In this document: positions 10,157 to 18,483 of the stretch, in pieces | Layout of the letters: each line of letters begins with the position of its first letter | Position numbering within the stretch: the first letter of the stretch is position 1 | Origin: Chryseobacterium culicis | GTDB taxonomy: Bacteria; Bacteroidota; Bacteroidia; Flavobacteriales; Weeksellaceae | Assembly: GCF_900108365.1 (NCBI RefSeq) | Contig: NZ_FNWQ01000003.1 | Location: 1 to 64,000, forward strand | Length of the DNA: 64,000 nucleotides | Direction of reading: 5' to 3' | The notes under the pieces: generated by a model | Seen by the model: the letters and a program-made list of their open reading frames with translations, nothing else | The model's database searches: none | Told to the model about the DNA's origin: nothing | Position numbers and translations under genes: made by a program

Positions 10157-11167
10157 TCAAACAAATTCCTTCAATTTTCTTGGCGGATATGGCTGCACCA
10201 GGTCAGCAATCGCTTTGATATGCTCAGGAGTTGTACCGCAGCATCCTCCGATAATATTGATCAGCCCTTTTTCCACGTATTCCTTGATCTGTCTTGCCAT
10301 ATCTTCAGGAGTTTCATCATATTTTCCGAATGCATTCGGTAACCCGGCATTCGGATATGCTGAGACATAGAATTCTGAATTATGAGCCAGCGTTTCAAGA
10401 TAAGGGGTCAGCTGGTCGGCTCCCAAAGCACAGTTGAAACCTACACTTAATAAATTCAGGTGGGAAACTGAGATCAGGAACGCTTCTGCCGTCTGCCCGC
10501 TCAATGTTCTTCCTGAAGCATCGGTAATGGTTCCTGAAACCATGATCGGGATTTTGATTTCTCTTTCGTCCTGCAGTTCATCAATGGCAAATAATGCAGC
10601 TTTCGCATTCAGGGTATCAAAGATGGTTTCTACCAGAAGGATATCTGATCCTCCGTCCAGCAGCGCTTCACATTGCTGCTTATACGCCACTCTCAATTCT
10701 TCAAAAGTGATAGCTCTGTAACCGGGGTCATTCACGTCCGGGCTTAAACTGGCCGTTCTGTTGGTAGGTCCTATAGATCCGGCAACAAATCTCGGTTTGT
10801 CAGGATTTTTTGCGGTGTATTCATCACAGGCTTTTCTGGCGATTTTTGCAGACTCATAGTTCAGTTCATATACCAGATCTTCCATGTGATAATCTGCCAT
10901 TGCAATGGTAGTTCCCGAGAATGTATTGGTTTCAATGATATCTGCTCCTGCTTCCAGATATTTCTTGTGAACTTCTTCGATAGCCTGAGGCTGTGTGAGA
11001 GAAAGCAGATCATTATTTCCTTTTACGGGATGTTCCCAGTTTTTGAAACGTTCTCCACGATAGTCTTCTTCTTCAAATTTGTATCTCTGAAGCATGGTTC
11101 CCATGGCTCCGTCAAGAATTAAAATTCTTTCGGATAAAGCTTTATATAATTGTTCTGAATTTTTCAT
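10157..11167 (-). CDS. metH: Methionine synthase, homocysteine-binding half
   Basis: A 336-residue homocysteine S-methyltransferase domain protein equal to the N-terminal module of MetH. The three zinc-binding cysteines are C246 (VGFNCALG) and C309/C310 ([10 protein letters not shown]). It also has the [10 protein letters not shown] start and the family's ETNTFSGT segment. In this operon it should provide zinc-activated homocysteine to the cobalamin half encoded at 6321-8981. It starts 33 bases after the sulfhydrylase stop codon. It could in principle be a stand-alone MmuM/BHMT-like enzyme, but the matching truncated partner in the same operon argues for split MetH. Confidence 0.93.
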   Translation of the reverse strand: MKNSEQLYKALSERILILDGAMGTMLQRYKFEEEDYRGERFKNWEHPVKGNNDLLSLTQPQAIEEVHKKYLEAGADIIETNTFSGTTIAMADYHMEDLVYELNYESAKIARKACDEYTAKNPDKPRFVAGSIGPTNRTASLSPDVNDPGYRAITFEELRVAYKQQCEALLDGGSDILLVETIFDTLNAKAALFAIDELQDEREIKIPIMVSGTITDASGRTLSGQTAEAFLISVSHLNLLSVGFNCALGADQLTPYLETLAHNSEFYVSAYPNAGLPNAFGKYDETPEDMARQIKEYVEKGLINIIGGCCGTTPEHIKAIADLVQPYPPRKLKEFV

Positions 11168-11200
11168 TTCTACATGTTTTGAATGCAGCCTTGTTTTACA

Positions 11201-12361
11201 TTAATCCAAAGCCTGTTTTAAATCTGCAATAATATCCTCTACATTTTCCAGCCCTACAGAGCAGCGAACCAGCCCTGCTGTAATACCAACCTCGTTTCTT
11301 TCTTCGTCTGAAAGTTTAGAGTGCGTAGTGGATGCCGGGTGAGTAACGATCGTTCTTGTATCACCTAAATTGGCAGACAGTGAGCACATTTGTATCTTGT
11401 CTAAGAAATTTCTTCCGCCTTCTATTCCTCCTTTAATTTCGAATGCCACAATATTTCCTCCCAGCTTCATTTGCTTTTTGGCAACTTCATAACTTGGGTG
11501 TGATTTCAGGAATGGATATTTTACCAATTCCACATTGGGATGATTTTCTAAAAACTCAGCTACTTTCAATGCATTTTCACAATGTTTTTCTACGCGTATC
11601 GCCAATGTTTCAAGGCTTTTTGATAAAACCCAGGCATTAAAAGGAGATAATGCAGGCCCTGTATTTCTCGCAAAAAGATAAATTTCTCTGATCAGGTCTT
11701 CTTTTCCTACTGCTATCCCTCCTAAAACTCTTCCCTGCCCGTCAATGAGCTTGGTAGCTGAGTGCACTACAATATCTGCACCGTACTTGATAGGCTGCTG
11801 CAGGTAAGGTGTTGCAAAACAGTTATCTACAATAAAAATAAGATTATGCTTTTTTGCGATCTGCCCGAAGAACTCGAGATCCAGAATTTCAATGGCCGGA
11901 TTGGTAGGGGTTTCAAGATAAAGGATTTTTGTATTGGGCTTGATATATTGCTCAACGTTTGCCGCATCCTCTGCTTTAAAGTAGGAAGTTTCAATATTCC
12001 ATTTCGGGAAATACTTGGTAAATAAGGTGTGTGTAGACCCGAAGACAGACTGGCAGCTCACAATATGATCTCCGGCGTTCAGCAATGCTGCAAATGTAGA
12101 ATAGATGGCAGCCATTCCTGTGGCAAAGGCATATCCTGCTTCTGCGCCTTCCATTTTAGCGATCTTGTCTGTGAATTCTGTTACGTTTGGATTAGAAAAA
12201 CGGCTGTATAGGTTTTTAGGTTTTTCTTCAGCAAAGCTTGCCCTCATATCTTCAGCATCCTGAAATATAAAGCTGGACGTAAGATATAGTGGCGTAGAAT
12301 GCTCATCAAACTGAGTTCTTTCTGTTTGGGTTCTTATTGCTGATGTTTCAAAATTTTCCAT
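11201..12361 (-). CDS. metZ: Cys/Met metabolism PLP enzyme, O-acyl-homoserine sulfhydrylase type
   Basis: A 386-residue PLP enzyme of the cystathionine gamma-synthase family. The cofactor lysine is K204 in HSATKLIDGQG. SRFSNPNV (53-60) and the YLETPTNP segment (148-155) are typical. Length and the YSRFSNPNVTEF pattern fit O-succinyl- or O-acetyl-homoserine sulfhydrylase, which makes homocysteine directly from the acyl-homoserine supplied by the MetX two genes upstream. Cystathionine gamma-synthase cannot be excluded by eye. There is a 104-base gap upstream, carrying an inverted repeat, and a 33-base gap downstream. It is part of the SAM-riboswitch operon. Confidence 0.88.
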   Translation of the reverse strand: MENFETSAIRTQTERTQFDEHSTPLYLTSSFIFQDAEDMRASFAEEKPKNLYSRFSNPNVTEFTDKIAKMEGAEAGYAFATGMAAIYSTFAALLNAGDHIVSCQSVFGSTHTLFTKYFPKWNIETSYFKAEDAANVEQYIKPNTKILYLETPTNPAIEILDLEFFGQIAKKHNLIFIVDNCFATPYLQQPIKYGADIVVHSATKLIDGQGRVLGGIAVGKEDLIREIYLFARNTGPALSPFNAWVLSKSLETLAIRVEKHCENALKVAEFLENHPNVELVKYPFLKSHPSYEVAKKQMKLGGNIVAFEIKGGIEGGRNFLDKIQMCSLSANLGDTRTIVTHPASTTHSKLSDEERNEVGITAGLVRCSVGLENVEDIIADLKQALD

Positions 12362-12376
12362 ATCGTTTTAATTTGT

Positions 12377-12445
12377 CAATATAGCAGTGTAATGAGCTGG
12401 CTCTTCGCTATGCCCGGAATGACAACTGCAGAAACTGCTATATTG
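12377..12445. repeat. Inverted repeat between the homoserine dehydrogenase and sulfhydrylase genes
   Basis: CAATATAGCAGT (12377-12388) and its perfect complement ACTGCTATATTG (12434-12445) flank 45 bases. The interior contains TTCGCTATGCCCGGAATGAC. The arms could form a stem in the operon transcript. There is no T run, so it is not a standard terminator. It could be an intergenic repeat element or a processing or attenuation site. Confidence 0.6.
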
Positions 12446-12464
12446 TTAGATTGTTACATTGATT

Positions 12465-14003
12465 TTATTTGGTTTCACTTACTCTTAAAATATCTCCGAA
12501 TACGCCTCTCGCCGTTACCTGAGCTCCCGCTCCTGCTCCCATGATCACAATTGGATTTTCTCCGTAGCTTTCTGTATAAATTTCAAAGATTGAATCTGAT
12601 CCCTTCAACTGTCCCAATGCGGATGTTGCAGGTACAGAAACCAGTTTTACATCCAGCTCTCCTTTATCTTTCTGCAGGTCTCCGTGCAGATCACCTACAT
12701 ATCTCAATACATGTCCGGGTTCCTGATTTTCTTTTATTTTCTGGTATTCTTCGTCCAGTTCTTCCAGTCTTGAAAGGAATTCCGACTTTGAAACCTCAAG
12801 TAAGCTTTCCGGAACCAGATTCTGAATACTGATGTCTTCGAATTCATTGATCAGATCCAGTTCTCTTGCCAGAATCAATAATTTTCTTGCCACATCATTT
12901 CCAGAAAGGTCCTCTCTGGGATCTGGTTCTGTATATCCTTTTTCCAAAGCTTCATTTATAATGGTTGAAAATTTATCATCTCTCAAAGAAAAATTATTGA
13001 AAACATAACTCAGTGTTCCTGAGAATACACCTTTGATTCTGGTTATATTTTCTCCTGAAAGGTGTAACAGTTTAATGGTATCAATTAATGGTAAGCCCGC
13101 TCCCACATTGGTTTCATACAAATACCGTCTGTTGTTTTTATTCAACGTATATCTTAGTTTTCTGTACTCTTCTATCGGCAGGGTATTGAAAATTTTGTTG
13201 GAAGAGACAAGATCAAATCCGTTTTCTGCCAGAGCATGATAGTTCTTAACAAAATCTTTGCTTGCCGTGTTATCCACAACAATCAGATTTTCCAATTGAT
13301 TTTCATTGGAGAAATTGATCAGCTCTTCCACGTTAGACGGATGTTCTGCTGTTAAAACCTCATCACCCCAATTCGCATCAAATCCTTTTTTGTTGAAGGC
13401 AATTTTCTTTGAGTTGGCTACCGCCACTACTTTAAGGTCTATTTTCTTGCGTTTTTTTATTTCGTCTGCAGATTCCAGAACCTGCTGTATCAATGTCTTC
13501 CCTACATTTCCGTGCCCAATGATTGCCAGATGAACCGTCTTCGGCTTTTTGAAAATTTCAGATTCTATGATATTTTTTGTTTTTTCATCCTGTGAAGAAG
13601 TCACAACGATGTTCACTCTGTTTTCTCCTGCCACCTGGTTTAAAAGCAATGGGAAAACATTATTTCTTGCCAGTTCTGCAAAGACTTTATTGAAATCTTC
13701 TGCTACAAAACCAATCACAGAAACATTATTGATACTATATATCTGGGAAACTTTTCCTGATTTTCTTTCTGCCTCAAATTCATCGATAAGACAGGCCACT
13801 GCTTTTTCTGCATCATTGGCGTGAACCAGAATAGAAATTCCGTTTTCTACGGCTTGTTGGGAAATTACCCCTACACTGATACGCGCTAAAGTAAGCGCTT
13901 TAAAAATTCGTCCGTCAATCCCGATTTCTCCCAGGAAATCTTCTCCTTCAAATTTGACGATTGATCTGTTCTTCAAAAATTTTATTTCGTTAGCATTTTT
14001 CAT
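12465..14003 (-). CDS. ACT-domain homoserine dehydrogenase (kinase-less ThrA-like)
   Basis: Reduces aspartate semialdehyde to homoserine. Residues 1-155 resemble the paired ACT regulatory domains of the bifunctional aspartokinase-homoserine dehydrogenase (FKALTLARISVGVISQQAV and VFAELARNNVFPLLL). The dehydrogenase follows, with the NAD(P) loop GHGNVG at 163-168 and the catalytic region KGVFSGTLSYVFN and GYTEPDPREDLSGNDVARK. The whole aspartokinase domain of ThrA is absent; 512 residues is right for ACT plus dehydrogenase only. An aspartokinase must therefore be encoded elsewhere. The ACT pair suggests feedback control by an amino acid such as threonine or methionine. Its stop codon lies 104 bases before the next gene, and its start is 5 bases after the metX stop codon. 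Confidence 0.9.
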   Translation of the reverse strand: MKNANEIKFLKNRSIVKFEGEDFLGEIGIDGRIFKALTLARISVGVISQQAVENGISILVHANDAEKAVACLIDEFEAERKSGKVSQIYSINNVSVIGFVAEDFNKVFAELARNNVFPLLLNQVAGENRVNIVVTSSQDEKTKNIIESEIFKKPKTVHLAIIGHGNVGKTLIQQVLESADEIKKRKKIDLKVVAVANSKKIAFNKKGFDANWGDEVLTAEHPSNVEELINFSNENQLENLIVVDNTASKDFVKNYHALAENGFDLVSSNKIFNTLPIEEYRKLRYTLNKNNRRYLYETNVGAGLPLIDTIKLLHLSGENITRIKGVFSGTLSYVFNNFSLRDDKFSTIINEALEKGYTEPDPREDLSGNDVARKLLILARELDLINEFEDISIQNLVPESLLEVSKSEFLSRLEELDEEYQKIKENQEPGHVLRYVGDLHGDLQKDKGELDVKLVSVPATSALGQLKGSDSIFEIYTESYGENPIVIMGAGAGAQVTARGVFGDILRVSETK

Positions 14004-14008
14004 TACTT

Positions 14009-14947
14009 CTATAAAATGTTTTTTATGATATTATTTAATTGTTGATATTCCATGAGGAAGGCATCATGCCCGTGTATAGATTGGATCTCGTGATAAGAAA
14101 CATTCTTATTTTTCTCTTTTAATTTTTCAAAACACATTCGGATTTCAGAAGCCGGGAAGAATAAGTCTGTATCTACGGAGATCATTTGCATTCGTGCCTG
14201 TATGTTCTCCAGCGCTTCGTCAGCAACATTTATATTCATCAGGAGATGATTCATCAGCCTGTAAGCTTTTAAACTAAATCTTTCGTTTAAAACATTGCCG
14301 TGATAAACCAGCCAGTCTTCTGATTCCAGTCGTTTTTTTTCCTCGTTATAATGGTTTTGAAATCGGTCATTGAGTGATTTTGGAGTTCTGTAACACAACA
14401 TGGCATGAATTCTTGCTTTCTGTAATGGTTCCTCTTTATCATTCAATAAAAATTTCTGAACCAGGCACTGTGCATGAAGCCAGTCGTGCGTTCTGTAATC
14501 ACAGGCAATAGGAATACATATTTCTGCGAGATCGGGCTGCTGGACAAGCATTTCCCAGGCAATCCCTCCTCCGAGAGAGCCTCCTATAATGGCATATACA
14601 TTTTTTATCTGTAGCGCTTCAAGTCCTTTCAGAAATATCGAAGCGATATCTGAAGGAGTGAAGTCTTCATAGTTTTCAATTAAAAAATCGTCATATCCGT
14701 TTCCGGGTATATTAAAGCACAGAACGGTATATTTATCCGTATCTACAACCTGATTTTCTCCTACCAGCTGTTTCCACCATCCTTTTTCTCCGGATACATT
14801 GGAATTCCCGGTAAGAGCATGGTTGATTACAATGACAGGGGCTGTAAACAGATCTTTCCCAAAAAGCTGATAGCTTAACGGGATATGGTATTCCTTTTTG
14901 GAATAAGTGTGATACGTGAGATTAATATAGTTTAGTTCTGTTTTCAA
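14009..14947 (-). CDS. metX: Homoserine O-acyltransferase, MetX-like
   Basis: An alpha/beta-hydrolase of 312 residues that should acylate homoserine for the sulfhydrylase encoded downstream. The nucleophile is S124 in GGSLGG. The oxyanion region NHALTGNSN (42-50) is typical of MetX. The acid and base are probably the aspartate in VDTDLFFP and the histidine in IHGHDAF. It is shorter than usual MetX (about 350-380), mainly in the cap. The start is a TTG at 14945-14947: there is no in-frame ATG before the conserved fold and an in-frame TAA lies five codons upstream. It is the first gene of the operon, 62 bases after the riboswitch. Confidence 0.88.
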   Translation of the reverse strand: MKTELNYINLTYHTYSKKEYHIPLSYQLFGKDLFTAPVIVINHALTGNSNVSGEKGWWKQLVGENQVVDTDKYTVLCFNIPGNGYDDFLIENYEDFTPSDIASIFLKGLEALQIKNVYAIIGGSLGGGIAWEMLVQQPDLAEICIPIACDYRTHDWLHAQCLVQKFLLNDKEEPLQKARIHAMLCYRTPKSLNDRFQNHYNEEKKRLESEDWLVYHGNVLNERFSLKAYRLMNHLLMNINVADEALENIQARMQMISVDTDLFFPASEIRMCFEKLKEKNKNVSYHEIQSIHGHDAFLMEYQQLNNIIKNIL

Positions 14948-15009
14948 TTCTATTAAATTTTAATACAATTGAAAATGCCACAGGAAATGGCTGAAAAGAA
15001 CTTCAGTGA

Positions 15010-15113
15010 GTTATCTGTCCAAAATAATTTTGGTAGAACGTAGCACCTTCTTTGCTTGCGCAAAGGGTTGCTAAGGTTTCATAGGGTCTAATCCCTCAAC
15101 CTTTCTTGATAAC
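15010..15113 (-). ncRNA. SAM-I (S-box) riboswitch
   Basis: The minus strand carries the S-box core: a GAAAGG...GAGGGA segment, GACCCTATGAAACC, then AGCAACC. Pairing P1 is GTTATC (15108-15113) with GATAAC (15010-15015). In this class bound SAM switches off methionine and SAM genes. The gene order downstream fits exactly. The expression platform is unclear. Only a weak hairpin (GCCA...TGGC) lies between P1 and the metX start and no strong terminator is seen, so control may be translational. Confidence 0.95.
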
Positions 15114-15142
15114 ATTTTCAATATTTGAATGAACGAATGGTG

Positions 15143-15172
15143 CAAAGGTAATTCTTTTCTTTTAATTTCAAA
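15143..15172 (-). promoter_or_regulatory. Promoter of the methionine operon
   Basis: Minus-strand TTTG (15169-15172), an 18-base spacer, then TACCTTTG (15143-15150). This is a full match to the Bacteroidota -33/-7 consensus. Transcription would begin about 20-25 bases before the riboswitch. Confidence 0.75.
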
Positions 15173-15253
15173 AAAAAATTATTTTAATATTTAAAAAAGT
15201 CCTTAAACACAAGTATTTCAAGAGCATATTAATAATTATTCAGATGAAAAAAA

Positions 15254-15284
15254 TTGGAATTACCTTTCAAAAAAACTAACTTCG
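15254..15284 (+). promoter_or_regulatory. Possible promoter of the glycosidase gene
   Basis: TTGG (15254-15257), a 19-base spacer, then TAACTTCG (15277-15284), a near match to TAnnTTTG. It lies 19 bases before the start codon. Confidence 0.45.
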
Positions 15285-15303
15285 TATTGAAAAATGATGA
15301 GAT

Positions 15304-17919
15304 ATGACCGCCGAAAAAGATAGATTACAAGATACCAAATGGAAAAACTGGGGACCTTATGTAAGCAACCGGCAGTGGGGAAATGTACGTGAAGATTATA
15401 GTCCGAACGGGAATGCCTGGAATTTTACCAATCATAATAATGCCGAAAGCTACGCCTACCGTTGGGGTGAAGAAGGTATTGCCGGAATTTCTGATGTAAA
15501 GCAGCTTTTATGTTTTGCTTTTTCCTTCTGGAACAAGAAAGACAAAATGGTGAAAGAACGGTTCTTCGGACTGAGTAATCCACAGGGAAATCACGGGGAA
15601 GATATTAAAGAAATATTTTATTATCTGGATAATACACCTACTCACAGCTATATGAAGATGGTGTATAAATACCCGATCAATGAATTTCCTTACGATGATA
15701 TCGTTGCTGAAAACGCAAAACGGAGCAAAAAGGAACCGGAATATGAACTTTTTGACACCGGAATTTTCGATAATGATGAGTATTTTGATATTTTCATTGA
15801 ATACTGTAAAGCAGATCACAATGATATTCTTGCCAGAGTAACCATCTGTAACCGAAGCCAGCATGAAGCGCCTATTCTGGTAGCTCCTACTCTATGGTTC
15901 AGAAACAACTGGAAATGGGGATATAACACCTACAAAGGTGAGCTCCATGCTTCTCATGACGGAAGTATCAATATCGCCCACGACAGCATTTCAATCAAGA
16001 AACTGTATTCCAGAAACATCCATTCACAAAGTGTATTTTGTGATAATGAAACCAATACTTCTAAACTTTACGGAGCTCCTGTAGCTGAAAATTCCTATTT
16101 CAAAGATGGAATCAACAATTTTATTATTCATCAAACGAATACTGTAAACCCTGATAAAAAGGGAACAAAAGCTTCTTTTCTGATTGATGAAATGATTGGA
16201 GCAGGAGAATCCAAAGTTTTTGAATTCAGATTATCTCCGGAGGAAGCTGAAGCACCTTTTGAAAGCTTTGATGAAATTTTCAATATCCGCCAGGCTGAAG
16301 CGGAGGAGTTTTATCAAGAAATTCAGAATGATACAGTGAACGAAGACGAAAGGAATGTTCAGAGACAGGCTTTCGCGGGACTTCTGTGGAACAAACAGTT
16401 TTACCACTACAATATCGGAAAATGGCTGAAAGGTGATCCTAACTTTGAAGCCCCCAGAAACTTTAACGAATATGTAAGAAATACGGAATGGAATCATCTC
16501 CACAACAAGGATATTATTTCCATGCCTGATAAATGGGAATATCCATGGTATGCTACCTGGGACCTGGCATTTCACTGTGTTCCTTTTTCTATCATAGATG
16601 CAGAATTTGCTAAAGGACAGCTTTTGCTGCTAACGAAAGAATGGTATATGCATCCCAATGGCCAGCTTCCTGCCTACGAATGGAATATGAGTGATGTGAA
16701 CCCGCCTGTACATGCGTGGTCGTGCTTCCGTGTTTTTAAAATTGATGAAAAAAATAACGGAAAGCCAGATTTACTATTCTTAGAGAAGGTGTTCCAGAAA
16801 CTGCTTCTTAATTTCACATGGTGGGTAAACCGAAAAGATAAAAACGGGAAAAACATCTTTGGCGGCGGTTTCCTTGGTCTCGATAATATCGGAGCATTTG
16901 ACCGGAATATGGAGCTAAAGGATGGCCAGCATCTTGAGCAGGCAGACGGAACCAGCTGGATGGCGATGTATGCGCTGAATATGATGCGTATTGCGATGGA
17001 GCTTGCCCAATATTACCAGGTTTATGAAGATATGGCGATCAAGTTTTTTGAGCATTATCTTTATATCGCTGAGGCAATGGAAAATCTGGGTGAGGGCACA
17101 AAAGGACTTTGGAATGAGGAAGACGGATTTTTCTATGATGTGCTTCAGCTTGGAAACGGAGACAGTGTTTCTTTAAAGCTTAGAAGCATTGTAGGATTGA
17201 TTCCTATGTTTGCAGTAGAGATTGTAGACCACCGTTTACTGGAAAAGATGCCGAATTTCAGAAGCAGAATGGAATGGATCTTAAAAAACAAACCGGAACT
17301 CACCAAACTGGTTTCTCACTGGGACGAAGAAGGACACGGCCGGAAACACCTTATGAGTATCCTGCGTAAAAACAGACTGACGAAGGTATTGTCCAGAATG
17401 CTTGATGAAAAGGAGTTTTTGAGTTCTTATGGAATCCGTGCTATGTCTAAGGTGTATGAAGAAAACCCTTTTGTATTCTCAGTACATGGGACAGAAAATA
17501 TGGTGTACTATACACCCGCAGAAAGTGACAGCCGAATGTTTGGGGGAAACAGCAACTGGCGCGGTCCTATTTGGTTTCCTATTAACTTCCTGATTGTAGA
17601 AAGCCTGCAGCGCTTTCATTATTATTATGGAAACAGTCTGAAAGTAGAATTGCCAACGGGAAGCGGAGATAAAAAAAATCTTGATGAAGTGGCTCAAAAC
17701 ATCAGCAAAAGACTTTGTTCCCTGTTTTTGAAGGATGAAAATGGGCAAAGGGCTTTTAATGGAGGAAACCCAAAGTTCAATTATGATGAACATTTCAGAG
17801 ATTATATTACCTTCTTTGAGTATTTCCACGGAGATAACGGACGCGGCGTGGGAGCATCTCATCAGACGGGCTGGACAGCTACCGTTGCAAAACTGATCAA
17901 ACCAAGACTTACCTTCTAG
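15304..17919 (+). CDS. GH63-like (MGH1-type) glycoside hydrolase
   Basis: A cytoplasmic 871-residue protein with no signal peptide. The C-terminal two thirds form an (alpha/alpha)6-type catalytic domain of the GH63/mannosylglycerate-hydrolase-like group. Signature segments are YPWYATWDLAFH (about 415-426, with the probable general-acid aspartate), EWYMHPNGQLPAYEWN, NPPVHAW, LEQADGTSWMAMY and GASHQTGWTA near the end. The N-terminal 330 residues are a beta-rich domain. Probable substrate is an alpha-linked di- or oligosaccharide or glucosyl/mannosyl-glycerate; sequence alone does not decide. It is monocistronic, with a terminator 25 bases after the stop codon. The start is the ATG at 15304; nearby ATGs at 15294 and 15297 are out of frame. 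Confidence 0.88.
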   Translation: MTAEKDRLQDTKWKNWGPYVSNRQWGNVREDYSPNGNAWNFTNHNNAESYAYRWGEEGIAGISDVKQLLCFAFSFWNKKDKMVKERFFGLSNPQGNHGEDIKEIFYYLDNTPTHSYMKMVYKYPINEFPYDDIVAENAKRSKKEPEYELFDTGIFDNDEYFDIFIEYCKADHNDILARVTICNRSQHEAPILVAPTLWFRNNWKWGYNTYKGELHASHDGSINIAHDSISIKKLYSRNIHSQSVFCDNETNTSKLYGAPVAENSYFKDGINNFIIHQTNTVNPDKKGTKASFLIDEMIGAGESKVFEFRLSPEEAEAPFESFDEIFNIRQAEAEEFYQEIQNDTVNEDERNVQRQAFAGLLWNKQFYHYNIGKWLKGDPNFEAPRNFNEYVRNTEWNHLHNKDIISMPDKWEYPWYATWDLAFHCVPFSIIDAEFAKGQLLLLTKEWYMHPNGQLPAYEWNMSDVNPPVHAWSCFRVFKIDEKNNGKPDLLFLEKVFQKLLLNFTWWVNRKDKNGKNIFGGGFLGLDNIGAFDRNMELKDGQHLEQADGTSWMAMYALNMMRIAMELAQYYQVYEDMAIKFFEHYLYIAEAMENLGEGTKGLWNEEDGFFYDVLQLGNGDSVSLKLRSIVGLIPMFAVEIVDHRLLEKMPNFRSRMEWILKNKPELTKLVSHWDEEGHGRKHLMSILRKNRLTKVLSRMLDEKEFLSSYGIRAMSKVYEENPFVFSVHGTENMVYYTPAESDSRMFGGNSNWRGPIWFPINFLIVESLQRFHYYYGNSLKVELPTGSGDKKNLDEVAQNISKRLCSLFLKDENGQRAFNGGNPKFNYDEHFRDYITFFEYFHGDNGRGVGASHQTGWTATVAKLIKPRLTF

Positions 17920-17943
17920 ATCAGTAATAGATAATGAGCAATA

Positions 17944-17970
17944 AAAAAGCCGGATGAATCATCCGGCTTT
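17944..17970. terminator. Bidirectional terminator
   Basis: AAAGCCGGATG / CATCCGGCTTT hairpin with A and T runs on both sides. It separates the convergent glycosidase and OsmC genes. Confidence 0.85.
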
Positions 17971-17987
17971 CTTACTTTATATAAAGA

Positions 17988-18407
17988 TTAAACTTTTTCT
18001 CCGTTTACATATACTTCGTACCCGATTTCCACATTTGGTTCCAGTGTTTTTGAAACAGAACAGTATTTTTCAAAAGAGAGTTCTGCTGCTTTCTGTGCTT
18101 TTTTAGGATCAATTTCTCCTTCTAAAAGGAACTTAACTTTGATCGATTTAAAAGGTTTTGCATCTTCTACCTGCACCCTCTCCCCTTCTACTTCTGCCTG
18201 AAAACTCCTGATTTCCTGACGTTGTTTCTTCAAAATAGAAACTACATCAATTCCGCTGCAGCCTGCCACAGCCATCAGCACACTTTCCATGGGAGAAACC
18301 CCTTTGGCTCCAGGCTGGGAAGTATTATCAAGAAGAATAGAGTTTCCCTGAGCGTTAGTACATTCAAATAAAAAATCGTCGTTTATTCTGTTAAGTGTAA
18401 TTTTCAT
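17988..18407 (-). CDS. OsmC/Ohr-family peroxide-related protein
   Basis: A 139-residue OsmC-family protein. The two family cysteines are present, in AGCSGIDVV (about residue 50) and KYCSVSKTL (about residue 115). Family members reduce organic hydroperoxides with paired cysteines; this one belongs to the YhfA-like OsmC subgroup by length and motif. Its ATG is formed by the last unit of a ten-copy heptamer repeat that fills the gap to the upstream DUF58 gene. No normal ribosome-binding or promoter sequence lies directly in front of it. It could be co-transcribed with the DUF58 cluster or vary in expression with repeat number. Confidence 0.9.
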   Translation of the reverse strand: MKITLNRINDDFLFECTNAQGNSILLDNTSQPGAKGVSPMESVLMAVAGCSGIDVVSILKKQRQEIRSFQAEVEGERVQVEDAKPFKSIKVKFLLEGEIDPKKAQKAAELSFEKYCSVSKTLEPNVEIGYEVYVNGEKV

Positions 18408-18475
18408 TGCTTATTGCTTATTGCTTATTGCTTATTGCTTATTGCTTATTGCTTATTGCTTATTGCTTATTGCTT
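18406..18475. repeat. Ten perfect copies of heptamer ATTGCTT
   Basis: Exactly ten tandem copies of ATTGCTT (AAGCAAT on the coding minus strand) fill 70 of the 76 bases between the DUF58 stop and the OsmC start. The last copy supplies the first two bases of the OsmC ATG. Every unit contains TAA on the coding strand, so the repeat is untranslated. Confidence 0.97.
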
Positions 18476-18483
18476 AGACAAAG

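Noticed and set aside
6321..11167. metH as a broken gene (frameshift or insertion pseudogene)
   Set aside because: Both parts have their own start, intact active-site residues and clean domain borders, and split MetH is known in Bacteroidota.
18406..18475. CRISPR-like or coding repeat
   Set aside because: The units are 7 bases with no spacers and contain stop codons in every frame; it is a simple tandem repeat.
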